Of a stretch of 64,000 bases of DNA, positions 44,242 to 52,236 are shown in pieces. This DNA comes from Halovivax limisalsi. GTDB taxonomy: Archaea > Halobacteriota > Halobacteria > Halobacteriales > Natrialbaceae. Location of the stretch: assembly GCF_023093535.1 (NCBI RefSeq), contig NZ_CP095757.1, positions 62,001-126,000 on the forward strand, read 5' to 3'. The notes beneath the pieces were generated by a model. The model ran no database searches, was not told where the DNA came from, and worked only from the letters and a program-made list of their open reading frames with translations. The position numbers and the translations under genes are program-made. Every line of letters begins with the position of its first letter. Positions within the stretch are counted from its first letter, which is position 1.

Positions 44242-47118
44242 TCAGGCCGTCATGCCGACGATCGTCTGGTGGATCGCCGTCACGTCGGCCGGCGTGATCT
44301 GACCGTCGCCGTCCAGGTCCGCACAGTTCTCGTTGAAGTTGCCCGGATCGAGGCCGGCGATGTGCTGCTGGGTCTTCGTCGCGTCGAGTGACGACACCTG
44401 GCCGTCGCCGTCGACGTCACCGGGGAGGTCACACTCGCCGGGGTCGCCCTCGCCGACGTCGACCGTACCGGCGAGGTACTCTGCCGGCTGGACGATTTCG
44501 CCGCCAGCCGCCAGTTCCGTGTTCGACTCGCCGAAGCTCAGCTGCGTCGAGTCGCCCGCCGAGCCGGTCAGCTCGAACGTCAGTTCCGCCATCGCCGGCG
44601 CGTCGACACTGCTCGACCCGCTCACCGCCAGGCCCAGCGTCCCGCTCTCGTCGTTGACCTGCGGGTCGTCGAGGTCGACCCCGCTCGCGCTCACGAAGTC
44701 GACGACGCTCGAGTCGTAGTTGATCTCGGCCTGGTAGCCCGAGACGTCCGCGACGTCGCTCGAAAGCGTCACCGTCACTTCGTCACCCGCGCTGCCAGAG
44801 GCGTCGCTCAGCTGGATGGAGCCTTCCGGCTCGGGGTCGTCCTCGCCCGACGCGAGGTAATCAACCGCGTTCGCCAGCAGCGTCACCGAATCGGACGTGT
44901 GATCGCCCGATCCCACGTACTCGTTCAGCCCCGACGACGTCGCCAGCACCGTCGAACTCGATTCGTCGACCGCCAGGCCGGTCCCGACGGACGAACCGTC
45001 GACCTCGACGTCGGCGATCACGTCGTAGCTCGTGCCCGTCGCCCAGGCGTGGTCCGAGTCGCCGCTGGTGTGGATCTCGATCGAGTCGCCCAGACCCTCG
45101 ACGATCGGGTGCGAGTTCTGGACCGCGTAGTACGGCCCGTCCGCGCCGCTCTGGTAGTCGTCCGAGACGCCGTCGACCGCGCTGCTCACCGAGGCGAGCT
45201 GCTCGACGCCGTTCGGGCCAGAGCTGTCCTGGCTCCACTGGTCCAGGTAGACGACGCCCGTGTCGCTACCGCTCGTCGCGTCGTAGAACGCCTGCGCGTT
45301 GTTCTGGATGTTCTGCACGACGTAGACGTCGTGGTCGCTGTCGATCGCCTCCGACGAGGAGATCGACTCGATCATCACGTCGGAGCCGAACTCGCCCTCG
45401 AGCATGCTCGCGACGTCGCTACCGTAGGAGCCGTCGCTGACGACGCCGACGGTGTAACCCTCGAATTCGGCCAGCGTGAAGTCGGCGCGTACCGTCTCCT
45501 CCTCGCCGACCGTCACCGACTGGCTCGAGGATTCGTAACCCGAGGCCTCCGCCGTCACCGTGTGCGTGTCCGCGCTGACCGTCAGTTCGTACTCGCCGTT
45601 CGAGTCCGTCTGCGTGCTCGACGTCCCCGCCGAGACCGTCGCGCCCTCGATGGCCGCGCCGCTCTCGTCGGTCACCGTGCCCTCGATCGTCCCTTGGGCG
45701 CCGCCACCGCCGGCCTGCTCGACCGCCGCGTAGAGGTCGATGATCCCCGTTCCGTAGCGGGAGTCGCGGCCGGTGTCCGGGTTGTACCACTGGGCGCTGT
45801 TCGGATCCCAGTCGTCGGGCTTCCGGGCCGTCTCCATCATCAGGTCCTTGACCTCGTAGGGGCCGAGGTCCGGGTTGGCCGACAGGATCACTGCAGCCGC
45901 ACCGGCCTTGTGCGGCGAGGACATCGACGTCCCGGACATTTCCTGGTAGCCGCCGCCGGGCTGGGCGCTCAGCACCTGGGAGCCGGGCGCGGCGATGTCC
46001 GGCGTGATGTATCCGTCCGACGGCCAGTGACTCAGGTAGTTACCGTTGAAGTCACCCTCCTCGAGGAACTGCCCGCCGGAGAAGTCGGTGACATCCTCGT
46101 TCTCGTTGGTCGCACCGCTGGCGATCGAGTCCCACGGCGCACCGGGCGAACCCGCGGTTCCCTCGCCCGAGTTACCGATCGAAGCGACGATGAGCGTGCC
46201 CGCGTCCATCGCGTTGTTGACCGTGTCGGCGTAGGAGCCGAGGCCGAAGCCGAGGCTCAGGTTGACCACGTCCGAGTCGGTGTCGACGGCCCACTGGATG
46301 GAGTCGATGACGTTGCTGACGGTGCAACTCTGGCCGCAGGCTCGCGCTCCGGCGATCTCCGCGTCGGGCGCGACGCCGATCGCCGTCCCCGAGGAGTCGC
46401 CGCCAGCGACCGTCCCGCTGACGTGCGTGCCGTGCCCGTGATTGTCGACGGGTTCGGAGGTACCCTGTTCCGGATCGAACCACGGATCCTGATCGTCCAT
46501 GTCGATATCGGGGTGGTCGCCGGCGACCCCGCTGTCGGCGACGACGACGCGCACGCCCTCGCCGGTCGCGCCGAAGTCCTCCCACGTCTCGGGCGCGTTG
46601 ATCTGCTCGAGCCCGTAGGTCGGGGCGGTCCCCGACGGTTCGACGTCCTCGGTGACCTCGACGGGTTCTGGAAGGGAGGTCTCGGCGTTCGGCTCGATGG
46701 CCTCGATGCCGTCGATCTCGGCCAGCGTCTCGAGATCGACTTCGTCGAGGTCGGCCGTCACGTGGATCGCGTTCCGGATCCAGAAGGTCTTCTCGACGGT
46801 TACGGCGTCGTAGGATCGGAGCGCGTCGAGGACCGGTTCTTGCGTGGCGTCGGCCTTCGACTGCAGCGCCGAGACCACCGCGTCCGCCGATTGCTGGCGC
46901 ACCTGCTCGTCGATATCGGGCAGGAGCAGGATGAGTTCGGTCTCGCCGGTTTCGGTTTCGAGCGATTCGTGGATCGAGGCTGTCGACGAGTTCGCGATCG
47001 CGTCGTCGGCCGACGTCGCGACCGGACCGCTAGTTGCCACACCGAGCGGGGCGAAGACCGCCCCCAGCATCAGTGCGGCCAGCACGATCGCCAACAGCCG
47101 GTTCGTGTTCGCGTTCAT
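44242..47118 (-). CDS. Secreted subtilisin-like (S8) protease with accessory domains, cohesin and dockerin
   Basis: This 958-residue protein has a signal peptide (1-30), a propeptide (about 45-145) and an S8 domain (about 163-468) with Asp195 (in ADSG rather than ADTG), His229, Ser398 and oxyanion Asn316. A carboxypeptidase-regulatory-like module (about 474-552), the uncharacterised alpha/beta domain (about 553-757), one cohesin (about 765-890) and a dockerin (about 896-958) follow. ATG 47118 begins MNANTNRLLAIVLAALMLG. Residues about 465-880 are almost identical to the next protease at 47329 at DNA level, indicating recent duplication or gene conversion. It carries one cohesin where the neighbour has two. 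It has its own promoter with a leader hairpin. Confidence 0.92.
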   Translation of the reverse strand: MNANTNRLLAIVLAALMLGAVFAPLGVATSGPVATSADDAIANSSTASIHESLETETGETELILLLPDIDEQVRQQSADAVVSALQSKADATQEPVLDALRSYDAVTVEKTFWIRNAIHVTADLDEVDLETLAEIDGIEAIEPNAETSLPEPVEVTEDVEPSGTAPTYGLEQINAPETWEDFGATGEGVRVVVADSGVAGDHPDIDMDDQDPWFDPEQGTSEPVDNHGHGTHVSGTVAGGDSSGTAIGVAPDAEIAGARACGQSCTVSNVIDSIQWAVDTDSDVVNLSLGFGLGSYADTVNNAMDAGTLIVASIGNSGEGTAGSPGAPWDSIASGATNENEDVTDFSGGQFLEEGDFNGNYLSHWPSDGYITPDIAAPGSQVLSAQPGGGYQEMSGTSMSSPHKAGAAAVILSANPDLGPYEVKDLMMETARKPDDWDPNSAQWYNPDTGRDSRYGTGIIDLYAAVEQAGGGGAQGTIEGTVTDESGAAIEGATVSAGTSSTQTDSNGEYELTVSADTHTVTAEASGYESSSQSVTVGEEETVRADFTLAEFEGYTVGVVSDGSYGSDVASMLEGEFGSDVMIESISSSEAIDSDHDVYVVQNIQNNAQAFYDATSGSDTGVVYLDQWSQDSSGPNGVEQLASVSSAVDGVSDDYQSGADGPYYAVQNSHPIVEGLGDSIEIHTSGDSDHAWATGTSYDVIADVEVDGSSVGTGLAVDESSSTVLATSSGLNEYVGSGDHTSDSVTLLANAVDYLASGEDDPEPEGSIQLSDASGSAGDEVTVTLSSDVADVSGYQAEINYDSSVVDFVSASGVDLDDPQVNDESGTLGLAVSGSSSVDAPAMAELTFELTGSAGDSTQLSFGESNTELAAGGEIVQPAEYLAGTVDVGEGDPGECDLPGDVDGDGQVSSLDATKTQQHIAGLDPGNFNENCADLDGDGQITPADVTAIHQTIVGMTA
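44485..45720 (-). repeat. 1.2-kb tract nearly identical to 47953-49188
   Basis: These bases match 47953-49188 at a constant offset of 3468 with only a few substitutions that I can see and no gaps. They cover the regulatory-like module, the alpha/beta domain and most of the cohesin. Flanking catalytic-domain sequence diverges much more, although a shorter identical patch recurs around 45840-45970. Confidence 0.85.
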
Positions 47119-47128
47119 GGGTGGCTCA

Positions 47129-47144
47129 CTATCTGTGGAGATAG
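47129..47144 (-). promoter_or_regulatory. 5'-end hairpin before protease gene at 44242
   Basis: Six-base arms CTATCT and AGATAG enclose a 4-nt loop, 10 nt upstream of the ATG. A GATATAGTAA box lies at about 47168-47177, about 26 bp upstream. The stem sequence differs from the sibling genes but the position is the same. Confidence 0.55.
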
Positions 47145-47286
47145 GCGTCCCCATATTTTATTTCGAGGATATAGTAATTTACTATTAATTCTACTACACA
47201 TGGATACTTCGACCGCGTGGACGAGCGAGTCGGTGTCGTCGAAGCCCAGCCGGGATCAAACTGACGGAGCGAGCGCTCTCCGCGGG

Positions 47287-47304
47287 GAAAAATAACGAAA
47301 AAAG
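47287..47304 (-). terminator. T-rich terminator-like sequence after protease gene at 47329
   Basis: On the minus strand two T-runs (CTTTTTTCG then TTATTTTTCC) begin about 25 nt beyond the stop codon. The arrangement matches the sequence after the neighbouring gene at 44242, which has only the second run. Confidence 0.5.
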
Positions 47305-47328
47305 ATCGAACCGGGGGTCAGTCGCGCC

Positions 47329-50300
47329 TCAGGCCGTCATGCCGACGATCGTCTGGTGGATCGCCGTCACGTCGGCCGGCGTGATCTGACCGTCTTCGGT
47401 GAGGTCCGCACAGTCCTCGTTGAAGTTGCCCGGATCGAGGCCGGCGATGTGCTGCTGGGTCTTCGTCGCGTCGAGCGACGTTACCTGCCCGTCACCGTCG
47501 ACGTCGCCCATCAGTCCACAGCCTTCCTCGATCGACAGTTCGCCGGCGATGTAATCGGCCGGCTGGACCACGCTATCTTCGGTGTTCAGCTGCGTGAAGT
47601 CCTCGTTGAAGCTGACCGTCGTCGTGTCGCCCGCCGAGCCGGTCAACTCGAACGTCAGGTCGGCCAGCGTCGGCGCGTCGACGCCGTTCGTCTGGCTCGC
47701 CGACAGCGTCAGCGTGCCTGGCTCGTCGTTGACCGTCGGGTCGGCGATGTCGACGCCCGAGGCCTCGACGAAGCTGACCACCGAATCGTCGTAGTTCAGT
47801 TCCGCCTGGTAACCGGCGATGTTGTCGAGGTCGGTATCGAGCGACACCGTGACCTCGCCGCCTTCGCCGGCCGACGCGTCACCCACGCGGATGAAGCCCT
47901 CCGGCGGCGCGCCGCCGTCGGAGACGTCGATCGTACCGGCGCGGTACTCCGAGGGCTGGACGATTTCGCCGCCAGCCGCCAGTTCCGTGTTCGACTCGCC
48001 GAAGCTCAGCTGCGTCGAGTCGCCCGCCGAGCCGGTCAGCTCGAACGTCAGTTCCGCCATCGCCGGCGCGTCGACACTGCTCGACCCGCTCACCGCCAGG
48101 CCCAGCGTCCCGCTCTCGTCGTTGACCTGCGGGTCGTCGAGGTCGACCCCGCTCGCGCTCACGAAGTCGACGACGCTCGAGTCGTAGTTGATCTCGGCCT
48201 GGTAGCCCGAGACGTCCGCGACGTCGCTCGAAAGCGTCACCGTCACTTCGTCACCCGCGCTGCCAGAGGCGTCGCTCAGCTGGATGGAGCCTTCCGGCTC
48301 GGGGTCGTCCTCGCCCGACGCGAGGTAATCAACCGCGTTCGCCAGCAGCGTCACCGAATCGGACGTGTGATCGCCCGATCCCACGTACTCGTTCAGCCCC
48401 GACGACGTCGCCAGCACCGTCGAACTCGATTCGTCGACCGCCAGGCCGGTCCCGACGGACGAACCGTCGACCTCGACGTCGGCGATCACGTCGTAGCTCG
48501 TGCCCGTCGCCCAGGCGTGGTCCGAGTCGCCGCTGGTGTGGATCTCGATCGAGTCGCCCAGACCCTCGACGATCGGGTGCGAGTTCTGGACCGCGTAGTA
48601 CGGCCCGTCCGCGCCGCTCTGGTAGTCGTCCGAGACGCCGTCGACCGCGCTGCTCACCGAGGCGAGCTGCTCGACGCCGTTCGGGCCAGAGCTGTCCTGG
48701 CTCCACTGGTCCAGGTAGACGACGCCCGTGTCGCTACCGCTCGTCGCGTCGTAGAACGCCTGCGCGTTGTTCTGGATGTTCTGCACGACGTAGACGTCGT
48801 GGTCGCTGTCGATCGCCTCCGACGAGGAGATCGACTCGATCATCACGTCGGAGCCGAACTCGCCCTCGAGCATGCTCGCGACGTCGCTACCGTAGGAGCC
48901 GTCGCTGACGACGCCGACGGTGTAACCCTCGAATTCGGCCAGCGTGAAGTCGGCGCGTACCGTCTCCTCCTCGCCGACCGTCACCGACTGGCTCGAGGAT
49001 TCGTAGCCCGAGGCCTCCGCCGTCACCGTGTGCGTGTCCGCGCTGACCGTCAGTTCGTAGTTACCGCTCGAATCGGTCTGCGTGCTCGACGTCCCCGCCG
49101 AGACCGTCGCGCCCTCGATGGCCGCGCCGCTCTCGTCGGTCACCGTGCCCTCGATCGTCCCCTGGGCGCCGCCACCGCCGGCCTGCTCGACCGCCGCGTA
49201 GAGGTCGATGATACCCGTGCCGTATCGGGTGTCACGGCCGGTGTCGGGGTTGTACGCCATCGCGTCGTTCGGATCCCAGGAGTCGGGCTTCCAGGCCGTC
49301 TCCATCATCAGGTCCTGGACCTCCCACGGACCGAGGTCCGGGTTGGCCGACAGGATCACTGCAGCCGCACCGGCCTTGTGCGGCGAGGACATCGACGTCC
49401 CGGACATTTCCTGGTAGCCGCCGCCGGGCTGGGCGCTCGTGATCTGCGCACCGGGCGCGGCGATGTCCGGCGTGATGAACTCGCCGGACGGCCAGTGGTC
49501 CATCCAGTTGCCGCCGAAGTCACCCTCCGACATCGTCTTGCCGCCGGAGAAGCTGGTGACCTCCTCGTTCTCGTTGGTCGCACCGCTGGCGATCGAGTCG
49601 TAGACCGCACCGGGCGAGCCGGCCGTTCCCTCGCCGTCGTTACCGATCGACGAGACGACCAGCACGCCGGAATCCATCGCGTTGTAGACGGTGTCGACGT
49701 ACGAACCCGTCACCCCGCCGCCGAGGCTCAGGTTGATGACGTCCGAGTCGGTGTCGATCGCGATCTGGAACGACTCCATGATCGCGTCCCCGCCACAGCC
49801 CGACGAACCGCACACCTTCACGTGTGCGAGTTCCGCGTCCGGAGCGACGCCGATGGCCGTTCCGGAGGAGTCGCCACCGGTGGCCGTGCCGCTGGTGTGG
49901 GTGCCGTGACCGTGACTGTCCGACGGCGTGTCGGAACCGGTCATCGGATCGTACCAGTCCGCGAGGTCAATGTCCGGGTGGTCGGCGTCGACGCCCGTGT
50001 CGGCGACGACGACGCGGACACCCTGCCCGGTCGCGCCGAATTCCTCCCACGTCTCGGGCGCGCGAATCTGTTCGAGCCCGTAGGTCGGGGCGGAGCCCGA
50101 CGGTTCGACGTTCTTGGTGACCTCGACGGGTTGGGGCGGATCGACCATGATGTGCGGCTCGACGCTCTGGACACCCTCGATGGATGCCAGCGTCTCGAGG
50201 TCGACCTGATCGAGGTCAGCCGTCACCTTGATAGCACTGCGAATCCAGAAGGTGTCCTCGACCTGGACGGCGTCGAGCGTGTCCAGCGAGTCGAGAACGG

Positions 50301-50592
50301 GCTCCTGAGTCGTCTCCGCGTGCGACTTCAGCGTTGCTTCGAACTCTTCTGCGCTCTGCTGTCGGGCCGTCTGCGGGAGTTCCGACAGGAACAGCATGAG
50401 TTCGGTCTCGCCCTCTTCGTTGTGAAGCGATTCGTCGATCTGTGCCGGAGTCGTGTCGGTCGCTGTCGCGTCCGACGCCAGGGCCGTCGAGGAAACCGAT
50501 CCCCCGGACGCCGCTCCGAGCGGCGCGAAGACGGCGCCTGCCATCAGGACCGCGAACAGTACCGCGACGATCTGCGTTCGATTCAGAGTCAT
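47329..50592 (-). CDS. Secreted subtilisin-like (S8) protease with accessory domains, two cohesins and dockerin
   Basis: This 1087-residue protein, the largest of the island's proteases, has a signal peptide (1-29), a propeptide (about 48-148) and an S8 domain (about 166-470) with Asp198, His229, Ser400 and oxyanion Asn318. A carboxypeptidase-regulatory-like module (about 476-555), the uncharacterised alpha/beta domain (about 556-758), two cohesins (about 767-891 and 898-1022) and a dockerin (about 1025-1087; loops DVDGDGQVTSLD and DLTEDGQITPAD) follow. The two cohesins are of different subtypes, the first as in 44242 and the second as in the adaptor at 35306. ATG 50592 opens MTLNRTQIVAVLFAVLMAG. 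It is the first gene of the island in transcription direction, with a TATA-like box near 50646. Confidence 0.93.
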   Translation of the reverse strand: MTLNRTQIVAVLFAVLMAGAVFAPLGAASGGSVSSTALASDATATDTTPAQIDESLHNEEGETELMLFLSELPQTARQQSAEEFEATLKSHAETTQEPVLDSLDTLDAVQVEDTFWIRSAIKVTADLDQVDLETLASIEGVQSVEPHIMVDPPQPVEVTKNVEPSGSAPTYGLEQIRAPETWEEFGATGQGVRVVVADTGVDADHPDIDLADWYDPMTGSDTPSDSHGHGTHTSGTATGGDSSGTAIGVAPDAELAHVKVCGSSGCGGDAIMESFQIAIDTDSDVINLSLGGGVTGSYVDTVYNAMDSGVLVVSSIGNDGEGTAGSPGAVYDSIASGATNENEEVTSFSGGKTMSEGDFGGNWMDHWPSGEFITPDIAAPGAQITSAQPGGGYQEMSGTSMSSPHKAGAAAVILSANPDLGPWEVQDLMMETAWKPDSWDPNDAMAYNPDTGRDTRYGTGIIDLYAAVEQAGGGGAQGTIEGTVTDESGAAIEGATVSAGTSSTQTDSSGNYELTVSADTHTVTAEASGYESSSQSVTVGEEETVRADFTLAEFEGYTVGVVSDGSYGSDVASMLEGEFGSDVMIESISSSEAIDSDHDVYVVQNIQNNAQAFYDATSGSDTGVVYLDQWSQDSSGPNGVEQLASVSSAVDGVSDDYQSGADGPYYAVQNSHPIVEGLGDSIEIHTSGDSDHAWATGTSYDVIADVEVDGSSVGTGLAVDESSSTVLATSSGLNEYVGSGDHTSDSVTLLANAVDYLASGEDDPEPEGSIQLSDASGSAGDEVTVTLSSDVADVSGYQAEINYDSSVVDFVSASGVDLDDPQVNDESGTLGLAVSGSSSVDAPAMAELTFELTGSAGDSTQLSFGESNTELAAGGEIVQPSEYRAGTIDVSDGGAPPEGFIRVGDASAGEGGEVTVSLDTDLDNIAGYQAELNYDDSVVSFVEASGVDIADPTVNDEPGTLTLSASQTNGVDAPTLADLTFELTGSAGDTTTVSFNEDFTQLNTEDSVVQPADYIAGELSIEEGCGLMGDVDGDGQVTSLDATKTQQHIAGLDPGNFNEDCADLTEDGQITPADVTAIHQTIVGMTA
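47953..49188 (-). repeat. 1.2-kb tract nearly identical to 44485-45720
   Basis: Partner copy of the duplicated tract described for 44485-45720, at a constant offset of 3468. The identity ends where the second cohesin of this protein begins on one side and within the catalytic domain on the other. Confidence 0.85.
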
Positions 50593-50937
50593 TGTATTTG
50601 TGCCACCATGGTACGGTGACTCATTGAAACACTTGTGGACGTGAATAATAATACTTTCTATGCCGGTATAGAAGTTGCATTTTAATCACAATACGGAGAA
50701 TGATATTCGTCCCCGACGGTCCCTGATTGCCAAAATAACCCTACAGAAGCCATCTATCGCCAGATTTGCCCGACAGTAGTTCGGCCGAAACGCGACATCC
50801 ACGGGCGCGACGGACCCGTGGGCACGCCGAGCGGCATCGACCGAGACGAGAGATCGACCGGAGGTGCCACCGCCCGCCTGTCCGTGGAGTGCGGGACACC
50901 TACCCGCCTGACGTCGAGAAGGGGCGTCGCGCCCGAC
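50593..50937. other. Intergenic region at island border: promoter, no gene
   Basis: This 345-bp region separates the island from the TYW2/Trm5-like gene. It holds the promoter of the protease at 47329 (an AATAATA box near 50643-50650 and a CACC/GGTG mini-stem at 50604-50618). I see no coding frame, tRNA or obvious attachment-site repeat at this border. Confidence 0.55.
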
Positions 50938-52236
50938 TCACGAAACCGCGACGTCGAGGACGACGTGAACGACGCCTGCGCTGTGGGTCTTGACCCGGCG
51001 GCGGTCACGAATACGCGCGGATCGACCCCGGGACGCGACCGCGTCGGTGATGCGATCGTCGAGGACTGCCCGCGGATCCGACTCGTGGACGGCCGCGTGA
51101 AGGTGAATCACGCCGTCGGACGCGAGGGACTCGAGCGCGGCCGGAAGAAAGGATACGGCCGACTCACGCCGACGGCCGGCCGCCGAATCGTCCCCCGAAG
51201 CCGCGTCCGAACCGGTCGTCGGATCGGCGTCCTCGGACTCGTCGGCTGATCGCTCGTCGTCCGGTTCCGCAGCGGCCCCGATCCCGTAGTAGCCCATCAC
51301 GACGCGGTCGGCGTCGACGGACCCGGCGAGCTCGCGACAGTCGGTGTTGTACGCCGCCACGTCGTCGGTCACGTCGTTTCGGACCGCGTTCTCGATGAGG
51401 TATCGAAACGCGGTCGGGTTCAGTTCCGTCGCCGTGACGTTCGCGCCCGCCCGAGCCATCGGCAGGGTGAAGTAGCCGATCCCGGCGAACATGTCGAAGA
51501 CCCGCTCGTCCGGTTCGACGACCTCGCCCATGCGAACGCGCTCGGCCTGGTTCCCCGGCGAGAACATGACTGCGGCCGGATCGAGCGCGTACGCGGTGCC
51601 GTGCTCGACGTGGACCGTCTCCGTGTCCGTCTCGCCGGCGAGGTGACGCGTCCGCGGTTCGCGAAAACGTCCGGACACCCCCTCGTCGGCCAGCACCGTC
51701 TCGGCGCCGCCGTGTAACTCGAGCAGGGCGTCGGCCACGTCGCCCTCGTCGGGACAGTCGGGTGGGATCGTGACCAGAACGACGTCGCCGACGACGGCCC
51801 ACGACCCCGGCGCGCGCTCGCGGTCGCGCTCGCGCTCGCTCCAGCCTCGCTCTCGCAGCAGGGTGTCGAGATCCGTCGGGCGGTACTCGGGATCGACCTG
51901 CCGAACGACGCGGTCGATCCGCGTCGCCGCCGGCGGGCGCTCGACCGGCAGGGCCGTCCGCCCGTCGTCGAACGGCCTGACGGCGCGGGCGTCGTCGTAG
52001 ACGCCTTCCGCGCGGAGGGACTCGATCGCGATCTCGGTGCGGCGCTCGTCGACGACGACCGCGAGGGGGTCCTCGTCCGTCGACGACGCTTCGACGGGCG
52101 TCTCCTCGTTCGCCGACGGCGCTTCGACCGACGGTTCCTCGTCCGTCGACGCCTCCCCACCCGTCGCCACGTCCTCGTCTGCCGACACGTTCACGTCCGG
52201 CGATGCGTCCGCGTCCGTCGGTGGCTCCTCACCCAT
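50938..52236 (-). CDS. TYW2/Trm5-like SAM-dependent tRNA-modifying enzyme (Taw2-type)
   Basis: This 432-residue enzyme has the Rossmann SAM-binding motif DMFAGIGYFTLP at about residues 248-259, preceded by FSPGNQAERVRMG and followed by ELNPTAFRYLIENAVRNDV. The FSxGNxxERxRMG plus AGIGYFTLP combination fits TYW2/Taw2, which transfers an aminocarboxypropyl group during wyosine-type modification of tRNA-Phe G37. A Trm5 methyltransferase is the close alternative. The N-terminal 57 residues are an acidic, repetitive Asp/Glu/Thr/Ser stretch absent from most homologues. The ATG overlaps the nmd3 stop region by 8 nt, which supports the start and an operon with nmd3. The insertion at about residues 322-355 is likewise acidic low-complexity sequence. 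Confidence 0.78.
   Translation of the reverse strand: MGEEPPTDADASPDVNVSADEDVATGGEASTDEEPSVEAPSANEETPVEASSTDEDPLAVVVDERRTEIAIESLRAEGVYDDARAVRPFDDGRTALPVERPPAATRIDRVVRQVDPEYRPTDLDTLLRERGWSERERDRERAPGSWAVVGDVVLVTIPPDCPDEGDVADALLELHGGAETVLADEGVSGRFREPRTRHLAGETDTETVHVEHGTAYALDPAAVMFSPGNQAERVRMGEVVEPDERVFDMFAGIGYFTLPMARAGANVTATELNPTAFRYLIENAVRNDVTDDVAAYNTDCRELAGSVDADRVVMGYYGIGAAAEPDDERSADESEDADPTTGSDAASGDDSAAGRRRESAVSFLPAALESLASDGVIHLHAAVHESDPRAVLDDRITDAVASRGRSARIRDRRRVKTHSAGVVHVVLDVAVS

Noticed and set aside
14516-50592. Possibility that the island is a prophage or integrative element
   Set aside because: No integrase, capsid, terminase or replication gene and no flanking tRNA repeat were seen; the tRNA-like gene at 11975 is 2.4 kb away with no duplicated end that I can find.
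14516-50592. Interpretation as a classical polysaccharide-degrading cellulosome
   Set aside because: None of the dockerin proteins contains a glycoside hydrolase, lyase or carbohydrate-binding signature; the enzymes are all S8 proteases.
47356-50619. 1087-codon open frame on the plus strand opposite the protease at 47329
   Set aside because: Same kind of shadow; it mirrors the real gene's codon periodicity and has no recognisable motif.
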